A stretch of 64,000 nucleotides of DNA from Pseudomonas graminis (lineage in GTDB: Bacteria; Pseudomonadota; Gammaproteobacteria; Pseudomonadales; Pseudomonadaceae). The translations under genes were made by a program, and so were the position numbers. The notes beneath the pieces were generated by a model, which saw nothing but the letters and a program-made list of their open reading frames with translations, did no database searches and was not told the DNA's origin. Numbering within the stretch: the first letter of the stretch is position 1; each line of letters opens with the position of its first letter. Positions 41,799 through 50,181 of this stretch are shown in pieces. The stretch is taken from the NCBI RefSeq assembly GCF_900111735.1, contig NZ_FOHW01000002.1:302781-366780 (forward strand), written 5' to 3'.

Positions 41799-42574
41799 GC
41801 CGCAGACCTGACGGTATTCAAGCCCTGTAACCAGGCAAATTTGCTCATCGGCGTGCGGCCGTCGTTCAGCAAGCGCTCAAGGGCTTGCAGCCAGTAACGA
41901 CGGGAAAAGTCGTGGCGCATGTCCACAGGGTGCAGACCCAGACGAATAGTTGCGGCGTTGTGCAATTGAGCCTCACGGTGGTTGCTGACGATTTTCGATA
42001 CCCCCCGGCGCCAGGCGCTGCGAGCGCTCCAGACGATGCCGGGCGCATCGATCTCGGAAAAGTCCGGCAGACGATACAAGTGTTGGGCATCACTTGTGTA
42101 GTCCAATGGCAATTTTCGCAGGGCATTGCGCGTGCCTTGGCTCATCAGCCAGGCCGGAGCGACGAATCCGTGAAGCGGCCATTCGTTGCGCCGGAATAGC
42201 TCCATGCCTGCTTCGAGCCGCTGCATCGCCTGCTGCTCGTTGAGGGTGTAGAACTCGCCTTCCCAGGTGTAAATGCGCCGCATGAAAAAGTCCTGTGGCG
42301 TGCGTGGGGCAGGGCTGTCGTCGCAGTGGTAATAACCGTGCAGCGCCAGTTCGTCACCCCGGGCGAGGCGGTTGTGCATCAACCGCTGGAAGTCCTGATT
42401 GGCGTCGACCGGGTCATGCTTGTGAAAGTCCGGGACCACAAGCCAGGTAATGGGGATGTTGCCCAGCGCATCGACGGCTTCCACAAACGGACGATAATCC
42501 GGCCAGGTCTGTGGTGCCACGTCGTGAAGGACGAGCATGACGCTGCGTGATGCGTTTGCGCAGGTTTCAGCCAT
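41795..42574 (-). CDS. DUF2334 polysaccharide deacetylase-like protein
   Basis: Protein of 259 residues with the NodB-like metal-dependent deacetylase pattern of DUF2334: L-V-L-H-D-V-A-P near the N-terminus, E-L-A-L-H-G-Y-Y-H in the middle and F-V-A-P-A-W-L later. The start M-A-E-T-C at 42572-42574 overlaps the glycosyltransferase stop by 8 bases. The predicted substrate is a sugar N-acetyl group on the product of the partner glycosyltransferase. No signal peptide is obvious, so it may act on the cytoplasmic side. Confidence 0.82.
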   Translation of the reverse strand: MAETCANASRSVMLVLHDVAPQTWPDYRPFVEAVDALGNIPITWLVVPDFHKHDPVDANQDFQRLMHNRLARGDELALHGYYHCDDSPAPRTPQDFFMRRIYTWEGEFYTLNEQQAMQRLEAGMELFRRNEWPLHGFVAPAWLMSQGTRNALRKLPLDYTSDAQHLYRLPDFSEIDAPGIVWSARSAWRRGVSKIVSNHREAQLHNAATIRLGLHPVDMRHDFSRRYWLQALERLLNDGRTPMSKFAWLQGLNTVRSAA

Positions 42575-43679
42575 GGGCACGGACCGGCTGGTGGGCACCG
42601 AGCACCGCCTGGTAATGGCCAAGCAACCCGGCGACCACGGTGTCCCACGCGTAGTGCGCCTCGACATGACGCCGCGCATTTGCACCTCGGCGTGCCGCAT
42701 TCTCGGCAAACAGCTGACTCACAGATGCCGCCATGGCCAGCGGATGATTGGGCTCGCACAGCAGGCCGCAGTGTTCGGGAATGATTTCGCGGAACGCGCC
42801 GGCATCTACTGCGACCACCGGGATCCCGCTGGCCATGGCTTCGATCACCACCAGCCCGAAGGTTTCCTGATCCCCGGCATGCACCAGCGCATCAGCGCTT
42901 GCCAGCAGACGCGCGACTTCGGCGGCAGGGCGGAATTTATCCACAACCGTGACGTTGGCCGGTACGCCGGTGGGCATATGAGAACCTACCAACATCAGGT
43001 GGTACCCAGCGCCCAGCGCCCTCATGCAGTCGAGCAGAACAGTCAGGTTTTTCTCTTTCGACCCTCGACCCGCGAAGACAAGCAGATGTGTTTCTTCGGT
43101 CAGGCCTAGCTCGGCCTTGAGACCAGGGTCTCGCCGAGAGGGATGAAACGTCTGCAGATCAACCCCCAACGGTTGCACATGAACATTCTTCACACCCAGG
43201 CGGATCAGCTTGTCCGCCATTGCAGCGCTTGGTGCCAGCACCCGGTCGAAGTTGCTGTAGAGCTTGCTGACGTAATTCTCGACGTTGGCGCCCAGCCAGG
43301 TGCCGATGCGGTTCTTCACCAGCAGCGGCAAATCGGAGTGGTAGAAGCCTATCACCGGCACCTCCAGTTGACGTCGGGCATCCAGTGCGGCCCAGGCCGT
43401 CAGGTAAGGATCGCCGACTTCAATGAGGTCCGGCCGCAGACTTCGCAGGGCATCTCGCCAGGGACCGACGCGCAGCGGAAATCGATAGCCGTTGCCAAAA
43501 GGCACGGGCGGAGCGGGTACCCGATACACCCCGTCCTCATGACTGCTTTGCGGACCGGGAATCAGCAGGCTGTGTCGCACGCCCGGGTAAAGCGCGAGGC
43601 GACGGTGTTTGGCGTCCAGATACGTGCGCACGCCACCGCTGGCTGGGGCGTAGAACATGGTCATGTCAGCGATATGCAC
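42567..43679 (-). CDS. GT4-family glycosyltransferase
   Basis: Protein of 370 residues with a two-Rossmann GT-B fold. The N-terminal M-F-Y-A-P-A-S-G-G-V-R-T-Y-L nucleotide-sugar loop region and C-terminal acidic motif region D-A-L-V-H-A-G-D-Q-E-T-F-G-L-V-V-I-E-A (E-x7-E type) identify GT4. The start is GTG at 43677-43679, because G-G-A-G-G lies exactly 6 bases upstream and the resulting M-H-I-A-D-M-T-M-F-Y is the usual family beginning. Longer ATG starts (43778, 43760) have no ribosome site. First gene of the trio with the deacetylase and flippase-like protein. The glycan is unknown. Confidence 0.87.
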   Translation of the reverse strand: MHIADMTMFYAPASGGVRTYLDAKHRRLALYPGVRHSLLIPGPQSSHEDGVYRVPAPPVPFGNGYRFPLRVGPWRDALRSLRPDLIEVGDPYLTAWAALDARRQLEVPVIGFYHSDLPLLVKNRIGTWLGANVENYVSKLYSNFDRVLAPSAAMADKLIRLGVKNVHVQPLGVDLQTFHPSRRDPGLKAELGLTEETHLLVFAGRGSKEKNLTVLLDCMRALGAGYHLMLVGSHMPTGVPANVTVVDKFRPAAEVARLLASADALVHAGDQETFGLVVIEAMASGIPVVAVDAGAFREIIPEHCGLLCEPNHPLAMAASVSQLFAENAARRGANARRHVEAHYAWDTVVAGLLGHYQAVLGAHQPVRAHG

Positions 43680-43904
43680 ACGATGCCTCCGTCCATTGAT
43701 CAGTCCTTCTGGTTGACCATCCACAGATACAGATGTTCGGTTGCAGATCGTCGCATCCATGCTCACGACGATGCCCATGGACGACCGTTGTGCCGCTTGC
43801 GCTAGAGTATAGCGGTGGCCTGAGGGCTGATCAGCGGTGCGGTCCCATCCGGGCGGCTGCCGCAGTCCCCTCGGGAATATCAAATGCGACGCTTGGGTGA
43901 ACGG

Positions 43905-45395
43905 ATGCCTGACTCACTACAGATTCTTATTGGCGCTGACCTGAAGGGCCAGCCGATCGGGCAGGCGATGCGTCTGGCCAACCGTCACGGGCTGGTGGCC
44001 GGCGCGACCGGCACCGGCAAAACCGTCACGCTGCAGCGCCTGGCGGAGGCGTTCAGCGAGGCTGGCGTGGCGGTGTTCGCGGCGGATATCAAGGGTGACC
44101 TTTGCGGGCTCGGTGCGGCGGGTGACCCTCAAGGCAAGATCGCCGAGCGCATCGCCGGCATGCCCTGGTTGCACCATAAATCTCAAGGCTATCCGGTGAC
44201 CCTGTGGGATGTGCACGGTGAAACGGGCCATCCGTTGCGCACAACTCTGTCGGAACTGGGGCCGCTGCTGCTGGGAAGTTTGCTGGAATTGACGGATAGC
44301 CAGCAGTCGGCGCTGTACGCGGCGTTCAAGGTAGCGGATCGGGAAGGCCTGTTGTTGCTGGACCTCAAGGACCTCAAGGCGCTGCTCAATCATCTGCGTG
44401 ACAACCCCGAAGTGCTGGGTGACGACAGCGCGTTGATGACCACGGGGTCGAGTCAGGCGCTTTTACGTCGGCTGGCGGTCCTTGAGCAGCAAGGCGCCGA
44501 GGCCTTGTTCGGCGAGCCGGCGCTGCAACTGGAAGACATTTTGCAACCTGCCAGCGACGGTCGCGGGCAAATTCATCTGCTTGATGCCAGCCGGCTGGTA
44601 CACGAGTCGCCGAAGGTCTATGCCACGTTCCTGCTGTGGCTGCTGGCAGAGCTGTTCGAGCAATTGCCTGAGCGAGGCGATGCCGATAAACCCTTGCTGG
44701 CACTGTTCTTCGACGAAGCGCATTTGCTGTTTGCGGATACGCCGAAGGCGCTGCAGGAGCGTCTGGTACAAGTGGTGCGGCTGATTCGCTCGAAAGGCGT
44801 CGGTGTGTATTTTGTCACCCAGTCGCCGGGGGATCTGCCAGACAGCATTCTGGCGCAACTCGGTTTGCGGATTCAGCACGGCCTGCGCGCGTTCACCAGC
44901 AAGGAGCAACGGTCGCTGAAGGCCGTTGCGGAAGGTTTTCGGCTCAATCCCGAGTTCGATGCCCTTTCGGTGCTCACCGAGTTGGGTATAGGTGAGGCGC
45001 TGGTGGGTACCCTGCAGGACAAGGGCACGCCCGAGATCGTCCAGCGTGTGCTGGTCGCGCCGCCGCAATCCCGGATTGGGCCGTTGACCCAGGCCGAACG
45101 CGCCGCGCTGATCGCCCGGTCGCCACTGGCCGGGCGGTATGACAGACCCGTGGATCGCGAGTCGGCCTACGAACTGCTACTGGCGCGCAAGGGCGCACCG
45201 GCGGATCCCTCCCAGAAGGCCGGCGCTGAGGAGAAGTCGGAAGGCGGCTTTGCCGATATGGCCGGTGGTTTTCTGGGCGGGCTGGCGGGGCAGGCGGTCA
45301 AGAGTGCAATGCGCCAGGCTGCTAGCCAGATCGGCCGCGAACTGGTGCGGGGGTTGATGGGGTCGTTGCTGGGCGGTAGCAAAAAGCGCCGGTAA
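43905..45395 (+). CDS. HerA/YjgR-type DUF853 ATPase
   Basis: Cytoplasmic P-loop ATPase of 496 residues. The helicase HerA-like family signature is clear: L-A-N-R-H-G-L-V-A-G-A-T-G-T-G-K-T with Walker A near residue 40, Walker B L-L-A-L-F-F-D-E-A-H-L-L-F, and a Gly/Ala-rich basic C-terminus. E. coli YjgR is about 500 aa. There is no NurA nuclease gene nearby, so a DNA-end-processing role is not supported; function remains open. Two ATGs are possible (43884, 43905); the second is preferred for the conserved M-P-D-S-L-Q start. Confidence 0.85.
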   Translation: MPDSLQILIGADLKGQPIGQAMRLANRHGLVAGATGTGKTVTLQRLAEAFSEAGVAVFAADIKGDLCGLGAAGDPQGKIAERIAGMPWLHHKSQGYPVTLWDVHGETGHPLRTTLSELGPLLLGSLLELTDSQQSALYAAFKVADREGLLLLDLKDLKALLNHLRDNPEVLGDDSALMTTGSSQALLRRLAVLEQQGAEALFGEPALQLEDILQPASDGRGQIHLLDASRLVHESPKVYATFLLWLLAELFEQLPERGDADKPLLALFFDEAHLLFADTPKALQERLVQVVRLIRSKGVGVYFVTQSPGDLPDSILAQLGLRIQHGLRAFTSKEQRSLKAVAEGFRLNPEFDALSVLTELGIGEALVGTLQDKGTPEIVQRVLVAPPQSRIGPLTQAERAALIARSPLAGRYDRPVDRESAYELLLARKGAPADPSQKAGAEEKSEGGFADMAGGFLGGLAGQAVKSAMRQAASQIGRELVRGLMGSLLGGSKKRR

Positions 45396-45522
45396 GCCAT
45401 TCAATCTCTGATCCGTAGGCGCGCGCAGGCCCGCGAACGCATCCTCGCAGGTGACATCTGCGTCACAGGCATACCGCAATCGCGGGCAAGCGCGCTTCTA
45501 CATTGGCGGACGTTTGGGCAAT

Positions 45523-45551
45523 AAAAAGCCCATTCAATGAATGGGCTTTTT
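45523..45551. terminator. Bidirectional terminator between HerA-like and pit genes
   Basis: AAAAAGCCCATTC - AAT - GAATGGGCTTTTT, between convergent gene ends. Confidence 0.93.
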
Positions 45552-45573
45552 CAGAACGGCCGACGCTGTCAGG

Positions 45574-47046
45574 TCAAGCCAGCGCTTTGGACGCCAACCA
45601 GAACAAACCTGCCGACAGCGCGACAGTGGCGGGCAGGGTCAACACCCATGCCAGCAGAATGTTGCGAACCGTGCCGCCCTGCAGGCCGCTCTTGTTCGCC
45701 ACCATGGTCCCGGCCACGCCGGACGACAGGATGTGAGTCGTCGAAACCGGCAGGCTGAACACGTTGGCCAGCGCAATGGCGCTCGCGGTGGTGATCTGCG
45801 CGGACATGCCCTGGGCGTAGGTCATGCCTTGCTTGCCGATCTTCTCGCCGATGGTCAGGACGACGCGTTTCCAGCCGACCATGGTGCCGATACCCAGCGC
45901 CAGTGCAACGGCGAAGATGACCCAGAACGGCGCATATTCAGTGGTCGCGGTCAGGTCCTTGCGCAGCTTCTCCAGATCCGATTTTTCACGGGCATCAAGG
46001 GCTGGCAGCTTGCCGACCTTGCGTGCTGTGTCATCCAGGCACAGCAGGTAGCGACGGACTTCGATGCGACGCTCCGGTGCGAGGCTGTGGTAGTCGGTGA
46101 CACCCTTGAGGTTGTTCAACAGGGCATCAATGGTCGGCTCGGTTTGCTCAGGGTTGCAGCTGAAACGCTCGGGCAGATCGCCCGCCGCCGATTTGCCCAG
46201 CGCCAGGTACTCGCCCAGTGTCGCGTTGTTGCGCTGGTAAAACTGGCTCAGGTGCTGGGTGGCGTCGCGGGTGCGTTCGATCTGGTAGGTCGTGGTGCTA
46301 AGGTCCAGCACGAACTGCGCCGGGACAATGCCGATCAGCACTAGCATGATCAGGCCGATGCCTTTCTGGCCATCGTTGGAGCCGTGCACAAAACTCACCG
46401 CCATCGCCGAAATCACCAGCACCAGGCGATTCCAGAAGGGAGGGTGTTTTTTGTCATCAAGCTTGCGGCGTTGTTCCGGGGTCTTGTGCATCTTGGACAG
46501 GGGGCGCCAGGCCTTGAGGCCCAGCAGTACCAGAGCTGCCACGATGAAACCGGCCAGCGGTGAGAACACCAGCGAAGCGCCGATATCGATCGCTTTCTGC
46601 CAGTTAACGCCTTCGCCCAACGGAATGTGATTGATCAGCGCGTTGGCCAGGCCCACACCCAGAATCGAACCGATCAACGTGTGAGAGCTGGACGCCGGGA
46701 TGCCGAAATACCAGGTGCCTAGGTTCCAGGTGATGGCCGCAGCCAACAGCGAGAACACCATGGCCAGACCATGACCGGTGTTGACATTGATCAACAACTC
46801 GACCGGCAGCAGATGCACGATGGCATACGCCACGCCGACGCCACCCAGGAGCACTCCGAGGAAATTGAACACACCCGAGAAAAATACCGCCAGATGGGGC
46901 GGCATGGCCTTGGTGTAAATGACTGTCGCCACCGCGTTGGCGGTGTCATGAAAGCCGTTGATGAACTCGAAGGTGAGGACAAACGCCAGGGCGAGCAACA
47001 AGCTCACAATCACCCAAGCATCCAGTCCGCTGAATAAATCGATCAT
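45574..47046 (-). CDS. pitA: Low-affinity inorganic phosphate transporter, PiT family
   Basis: Inner-membrane metal-phosphate/H+ symporter of 490 residues. The duplicated PiT signature is present: G-F-H-D-T-A-N-A-V-A-T near residue 32 and F-V-H-G-S-N-D-G-Q-K-G in the second half. A long hydrophilic loop (about residues 235-345) separates the two groups of helices, as in E. coli PitA. A hairpin plus eight T residues lies about 45-85 bp upstream of the ATG on the coding strand, so expression may be set by a terminator or attenuator in the leader. Confidence 0.9.
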   Translation of the reverse strand: MIDLFSGLDAWVIVSLLLALAFVLTFEFINGFHDTANAVATVIYTKAMPPHLAVFFSGVFNFLGVLLGGVGVAYAIVHLLPVELLINVNTGHGLAMVFSLLAAAITWNLGTWYFGIPASSSHTLIGSILGVGLANALINHIPLGEGVNWQKAIDIGASLVFSPLAGFIVAALVLLGLKAWRPLSKMHKTPEQRRKLDDKKHPPFWNRLVLVISAMAVSFVHGSNDGQKGIGLIMLVLIGIVPAQFVLDLSTTTYQIERTRDATQHLSQFYQRNNATLGEYLALGKSAAGDLPERFSCNPEQTEPTIDALLNNLKGVTDYHSLAPERRIEVRRYLLCLDDTARKVGKLPALDAREKSDLEKLRKDLTATTEYAPFWVIFAVALALGIGTMVGWKRVVLTIGEKIGKQGMTYAQGMSAQITTASAIALANVFSLPVSTTHILSSGVAGTMVANKSGLQGGTVRNILLAWVLTLPATVALSAGLFWLASKALA

Positions 47047-47090
47047 GGAAGGTTTTCTGACCCGGTCTTAAGGGGGCGGGATTATGACAG

Positions 47091-47132
47091 AAAAAAAACT
47101 GCGCGATAGGCGCGCTGCTAATTGGTAGCAGC
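47091..47132 (-). terminator. Hairpin pair plus T8 tract upstream of the phosphate transporter
   Basis: Minus-strand order: stem GCTGCTA - CCAAT - TAGCAGC (47132-47114), then stem GCGCG - CCTAT - CGCGC (47115-47101), then AG and eight T residues (47098-47091). The second stem plus T-run has the form of a Rho-independent terminator. It could end the 65-residue gene's transcript or attenuate the pit leader. Confidence 0.6.
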
Positions 47133-47290
47133 CTGCAACGAAATTTCTGTCCCGCCTGACCGTTGACTTCCTGTCTTGAAGGAGCGTGCGAATCACGCTG
47201 AACCTTGGACGAGTCTGTAAAACCTGGCCTTTAAAGCACTGGAAACGCTTGCCGTCGACTAATTGATTCAACGACAGGCAAGCGAGCGGC

Positions 47291-47488
47291 TCATGGCGCT
47301 TCCTTGAGTTCTTCTTCCATCTTTTGCAGCTCTTGCTTGAAAGCCTGGTCGAGCAGGCTGGCCCGTTTGCGCCAAGGCTTGCGCTCGGGCTCGGGCTGGG
47401 CGGCGTATGTTGTCACTTCGCCGCCATACACTTCCTTGTAACGTTGTTCCTGGCGTTCCAGTTCTACGCGCAGTTCATCTTTGGTCAC
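47291..47488 (-). CDS. Small charged helical protein, unknown function
   Basis: Sixty-five residues starting at GTG 47486-47488 (M-T-K-D-E-L-R-V-E-L), with A-G-G-T about 8 bases upstream. Very rich in Glu, Arg, Lys and Gln, predicted mostly helical. Two segments, R-Y-K-E-V-Y-G-G-E-V-T-T-Y and K-P-W-R-K-R-A-S-L-L-D-Q-A-F, look conserved rather than random. A longer in-frame ATG at 47563 has no ribosome site. It lies upstream of the phosphate transporter on the same strand, separated by a terminator-like element. Function not known. Confidence 0.6.
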   Translation of the reverse strand: MTKDELRVELERQEQRYKEVYGGEVTTYAAQPEPERKPWRKRASLLDQAFKQELQKMEEELKEAP

Positions 47489-48072
47489 GTTAATACCTGA
47501 TCGGGTCGAGTTTAATCCCGGTGCTGACGCCGAGTCTGAAAGTGCCTGACCTGAGGATCGCAATGTATCGAATCAGGAATAATCGTCGGGCAGGGTCGCT
47601 GCACAAGAGGATTCACACTTCCACCAACGGCGGCTACGTGCACCAGAATGACAAAACTGTCGTAGCAACATTCTTAATTGATTGCCTGCAGGATGACAAA
47701 TGACCTGGGTGTTGGCCTGCCATCGCTGAGCATTGCGATCGAGTCGGGCAATGCCTGCGTGAGTTTGGATCCATGCCAGATAGGGCGGGGAATAAACCAC
47801 GCGATAGCGTTACTGGGCTTCAATGACGGCCACTATCGCGAAGATGCGCAGGCGAGTCAACTGTCAGAACTGTCGCAGTCGGACAACTGAGGATTTATAC
47901 CTTTTTTATGTACGAATGTTCCTAAGTTGCACAGTCCGATTTATGGCGGAACTTGGTGAGTCAAATGTTTAACGCTACAGGCAGTTTTCTGGCGACGTAA
48001 ATTCACGGGTTATGAAGGCGCGAATAGCCGATGTGTATTTAGACGCAAAAAATAAATGAGGAGGGCAGAGAC
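47489..48072. other. Long A+T-richer intergenic region, no gene recognised
   Basis: About 580 bp without a supportable protein gene. Two plus-strand frames (47521-47703 and 47678-47890) lack ribosome sites and protein-like composition. The 47890-48060 part is A+T-rich. It separates conserved core genes from the pca block and may mark a rearrangement boundary. Confidence 0.4.
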
Positions 48073-48160
48073 AAAAACGGCCTTGGGTTAGCAAGGCCGT
48101 GCCTGGGACTTCTCAGTGGGTACCTGACCAGTAATCCAAAGAAGCCTCATATGGCAGGTG
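48073..48160 (-). ncRNA. Candidate small RNA ending at a strong terminator
   Basis: On the minus strand a perfect stem CGGCCTTG - CTAACC - CAAGGCCG is followed by TTTTTG (ends about 48073). No annotated minus-strand gene lies upstream within reach. A weak promoter (TTGACC at 48190-48185, TACCTT at 48067+100-48062+100, that is about 48167-48162, 17-bp spacer) would give an RNA of about 80-90 nt. The boundaries are approximate. A 20-codon ORF inside has no ribosome site. Confidence 0.4.
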
Positions 48161-48190
48161 AAAGGTATAAGTAACCGTACGGCCGGTCAA

Positions 48191-48224
48191 TTGCGATTAT
48201 CGCCCACTCGTTCGATTATCGCCC
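48191..48224 (+). promoter_or_regulatory. Tandem PcaR-type operators overlapping the pcaR promoter
   Basis: CGATTATCGCCC occurs twice, at 48194-48205 and 48213-48224, a 19-bp period. It resembles the published PcaR/PobR-type box (GTTCGATAATCGCAC). A plausible promoter fits exactly inside: -35 TTGCGA (48191-48196) in copy one, 17-bp spacer, -10 GATTAT (48214-48219) in copy two. Binding here would block pcaR transcription. Confidence 0.65.
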
Positions 48225-48305
48225 AAAGCTGGCTTGCCGTGGCCTGGAAAACAGGCGAGAGTGGCGTTCTACAAGGCTTTCGCGGCCACGACGAACGGTG
48301 CCAGC

Positions 48306-49148
48306 ATGAACGATCAATTGCGTAATTCTTTCACGTCACTTGCGCCGCCGATTGTTGCGTCCCCTGCTAAAAGGATTCAGGCGCTCACCGGCGATCCGGA
48401 CTTCATGACCTCTCTGGCGCGAGGGTTGGCGGTCATTCATGCGTTTCAAGAGCGCAAGCGGCACCTGACCATTGCCCAGATCAGCCACCGAACTGAAATC
48501 CCCAGGGCCGCGGTTCGTCGCTGCCTGCACACGCTGATCAAGCTGGGTTACGCCACCACTGACGGCCGCACATACTCGCTGCTGCCGAAAGTGCTGACCC
48601 TCGGCCATGCCTATCTCTCGTCCACCCCTCTGGCAGTCTCGTCGCAGCCTTATCTGGACCGGATGAGTGATCGACTGCATGAGGCCTGCAACATGGCCAC
48701 GCTGGAAGGCGACGACATTCTTTATATAGCGCGGTCGGCCACTACCCAGCGGCTGATCTCTGTGGATCTGGCAGTGGGTGGGCGTTTGCCGGCGTACTGC
48801 ACGTCTATGGGGCGGATTCTGCTGGCGGCGCTGGACGACGTGTCGTTGCAGGAGTACCTCGACCACGTCGACCTGCAGCCCAAAACCAGTCGCACCTTGC
48901 GCACCCCCGAAGCCTTGCTCGAATGTCTGCAGCAGGTGCGGCAACAGGGCTGGTGCATTGTCGATCAGGAACTGGAGCAGGGCCTGCGTTCCATTGCGGT
49001 GCCGGTGTACGACGCCTCGGGTCAGGTGCTCGCGGCGCTCAATGTCAGCACCAGCGCCGGCCGGGTGACGCGTAATGAGCTTGAGCAGAAGTTTCTGCCG
49101 ATCATGCTGGATGCCAGCCGTGACCTCAGCACGCAACTGTTTACCTGA
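48306..49148 (+). CDS. pcaR: IclR-family regulator PcaR of the beta-ketoadipate pathway
   Basis: Transcription factor of 280 residues. The winged HTH is at about residues 45-70 (T-I-A-Q-I-S-H-R-T-E-I-P-R-A-A-V-R-R-C-L). The IclR effector domain carries A-C-N-M-A-T-L-E-G-D-D-I-L-Y-I-A-R and P-A-Y-C-T-S-M-G-R-I-L-L-A. The PcaR identity is supported by the adjacent pcaIJF-T-D genes. In P. putida PcaR activates them with beta-ketoadipate and represses itself. The start at 48306 (M-N-D-Q) was preferred over 48234, which would lie close to the operator region. Tandem operators precede both pcaR and pcaI. Confidence 0.92.
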   Translation: MNDQLRNSFTSLAPPIVASPAKRIQALTGDPDFMTSLARGLAVIHAFQERKRHLTIAQISHRTEIPRAAVRRCLHTLIKLGYATTDGRTYSLLPKVLTLGHAYLSSTPLAVSSQPYLDRMSDRLHEACNMATLEGDDILYIARSATTQRLISVDLAVGGRLPAYCTSMGRILLAALDDVSLQEYLDHVDLQPKTSRTLRTPEALLECLQQVRQQGWCIVDQELEQGLRSIAVPVYDASGQVLAALNVSTSAGRVTRNELEQKFLPIMLDASRDLSTQLFT

Positions 49149-49198
49149 TCCTGAAAAGGGTCGGGCGACTGCATCCGGCTCACAATCACCACTCTCCG

Positions 49199-49232
49199 TT
49201 CGGTGATCGAACACTTAGTCGGTTATCGGATT
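49199..49232 (+). promoter_or_regulatory. Tandem PcaR-type operators upstream of pcaI
   Basis: GTTCGGTGATCGAAC (49199-49213, 12 of 15 matches to the remembered PcaR box) and a second core CGGTTATCG at 49221. The cores are spaced 19 bp, the same period as at pcaR. They end about 90 bp before the pcaI start. The -35 in this geometry is poor, which fits activation rather than repression. Confidence 0.55.
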
Positions 49233-49320
49233 GTTCCGCCCCGTTCCCGGGCATAACCTCAGTTGCAACGCCGTATCTGCCTCTAGAGAACGGCAACCGA
49301 GTGTGAACCTGGAGCACCCC

Positions 49321-50181
49321 ATGGCTGTAATTCTTTCCCTTCACGAGGCCGTGAAGCAGTTCGTCAACGATGGCGATACCCTTGCACTGGAAGGCTTTAC
49401 CCACCTCATTCCTACAGCAGCCGGACACGAGCTCATCCGTCAGAAGAAGAAAGATCTGACGCTGGTGCGCATGACCCCTGACTTGATCTATGACCAGCTC
49501 ATCGGCGCAGGCTGTGCGAAACGGCTGATTTTCTCGTGGGGCGGCAACCCCGGGGTTGGTTCGCTGCATAGGCTTCGTGATGCGGTCGAGCGACAGTGGC
49601 CGCAGCCCATGGAGATTGAAGAACACAGCCATGCCGACCTTGCCAACGCCTACGTGGCGGGGGCGTCGGGTCTGCCGTTCGCGGTGCTGCGTGCGTACGC
49701 CGGTTCCGACTTGCCGAAGGTCAACCCGCTGATCAAAACAGTGACGTGCCCGTTCACCGGAGAAGTGCTGGCCGCAGTGCCGGCAGTGCGCCCCGACGTT
49801 ACGGTCATTCATGCGCAGAAGGCGGACCGCAAAGGCAACGTGTTGCTGTGGGGCATCCTGGGCGTGCAGAAAGAGGCAGCGCTGGCGGCCAGGCGCTGCA
49901 TCGTCACGGTCGAGGAAATTGTCGACGACCTTAACGCACCGATGAACGCTTGCGTGCTGCCAACCTGGGCGCTCAGCGCTGTCTGCCTTGTGCCGGGCGG
50001 CGCTCATCCTTCCTACGCCCACGGCTACTACGAACGCGATAACCGTTTCTATCAGGCGTGGGACGCCATCGCCCGCGACCGTGAGGGGTTTACCGCCTGG
50101 ATTGACGAATACATCCATGGCACCCGGGACTTCAGTGAGTTCAAGAGCAAGCTGGCCCATGTGGCGGAGACTAATCAGTGA
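49321..50181 (+). CDS. pcaI: 3-oxoadipate CoA-transferase subunit A
   Basis: Alpha subunit (286 residues) of succinyl-CoA:3-oxoadipate CoA transferase, which activates beta-ketoadipate for thiolysis. Family I CoA-transferase features are seen: the N-terminal L-A-L-E-G-F-T-H-L-I-P loop and G-N-P-G-V-G. Length is typical of the longer PcaI/CatI type. G-G-A-G lies 7-8 bases before the ATG. Its stop overlaps the pcaJ GTG start, so the two subunits are co-translated. Confidence 0.93.
   Translation: MAVILSLHEAVKQFVNDGDTLALEGFTHLIPTAAGHELIRQKKKDLTLVRMTPDLIYDQLIGAGCAKRLIFSWGGNPGVGSLHRLRDAVERQWPQPMEIEEHSHADLANAYVAGASGLPFAVLRAYAGSDLPKVNPLIKTVTCPFTGEVLAAVPAVRPDVTVIHAQKADRKGNVLLWGILGVQKEAALAARRCIVTVEEIVDDLNAPMNACVLPTWALSAVCLVPGGAHPSYAHGYYERDNRFYQAWDAIARDREGFTAWIDEYIHGTRDFSEFKSKLAHVAETNQ

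Noticed and set aside
43905..45395. HerA-like ATPase as part of a DNA-repair or defence module
   Set aside because: No NurA, Sir2 or nuclease partner nearby; it belongs to the widespread stand-alone YjgR group.
47521..47890. Two short plus-strand frames in the gap before pcaR
   Set aside because: No ribosome binding sites, overlapping frames and compositions that do not look like proteins.
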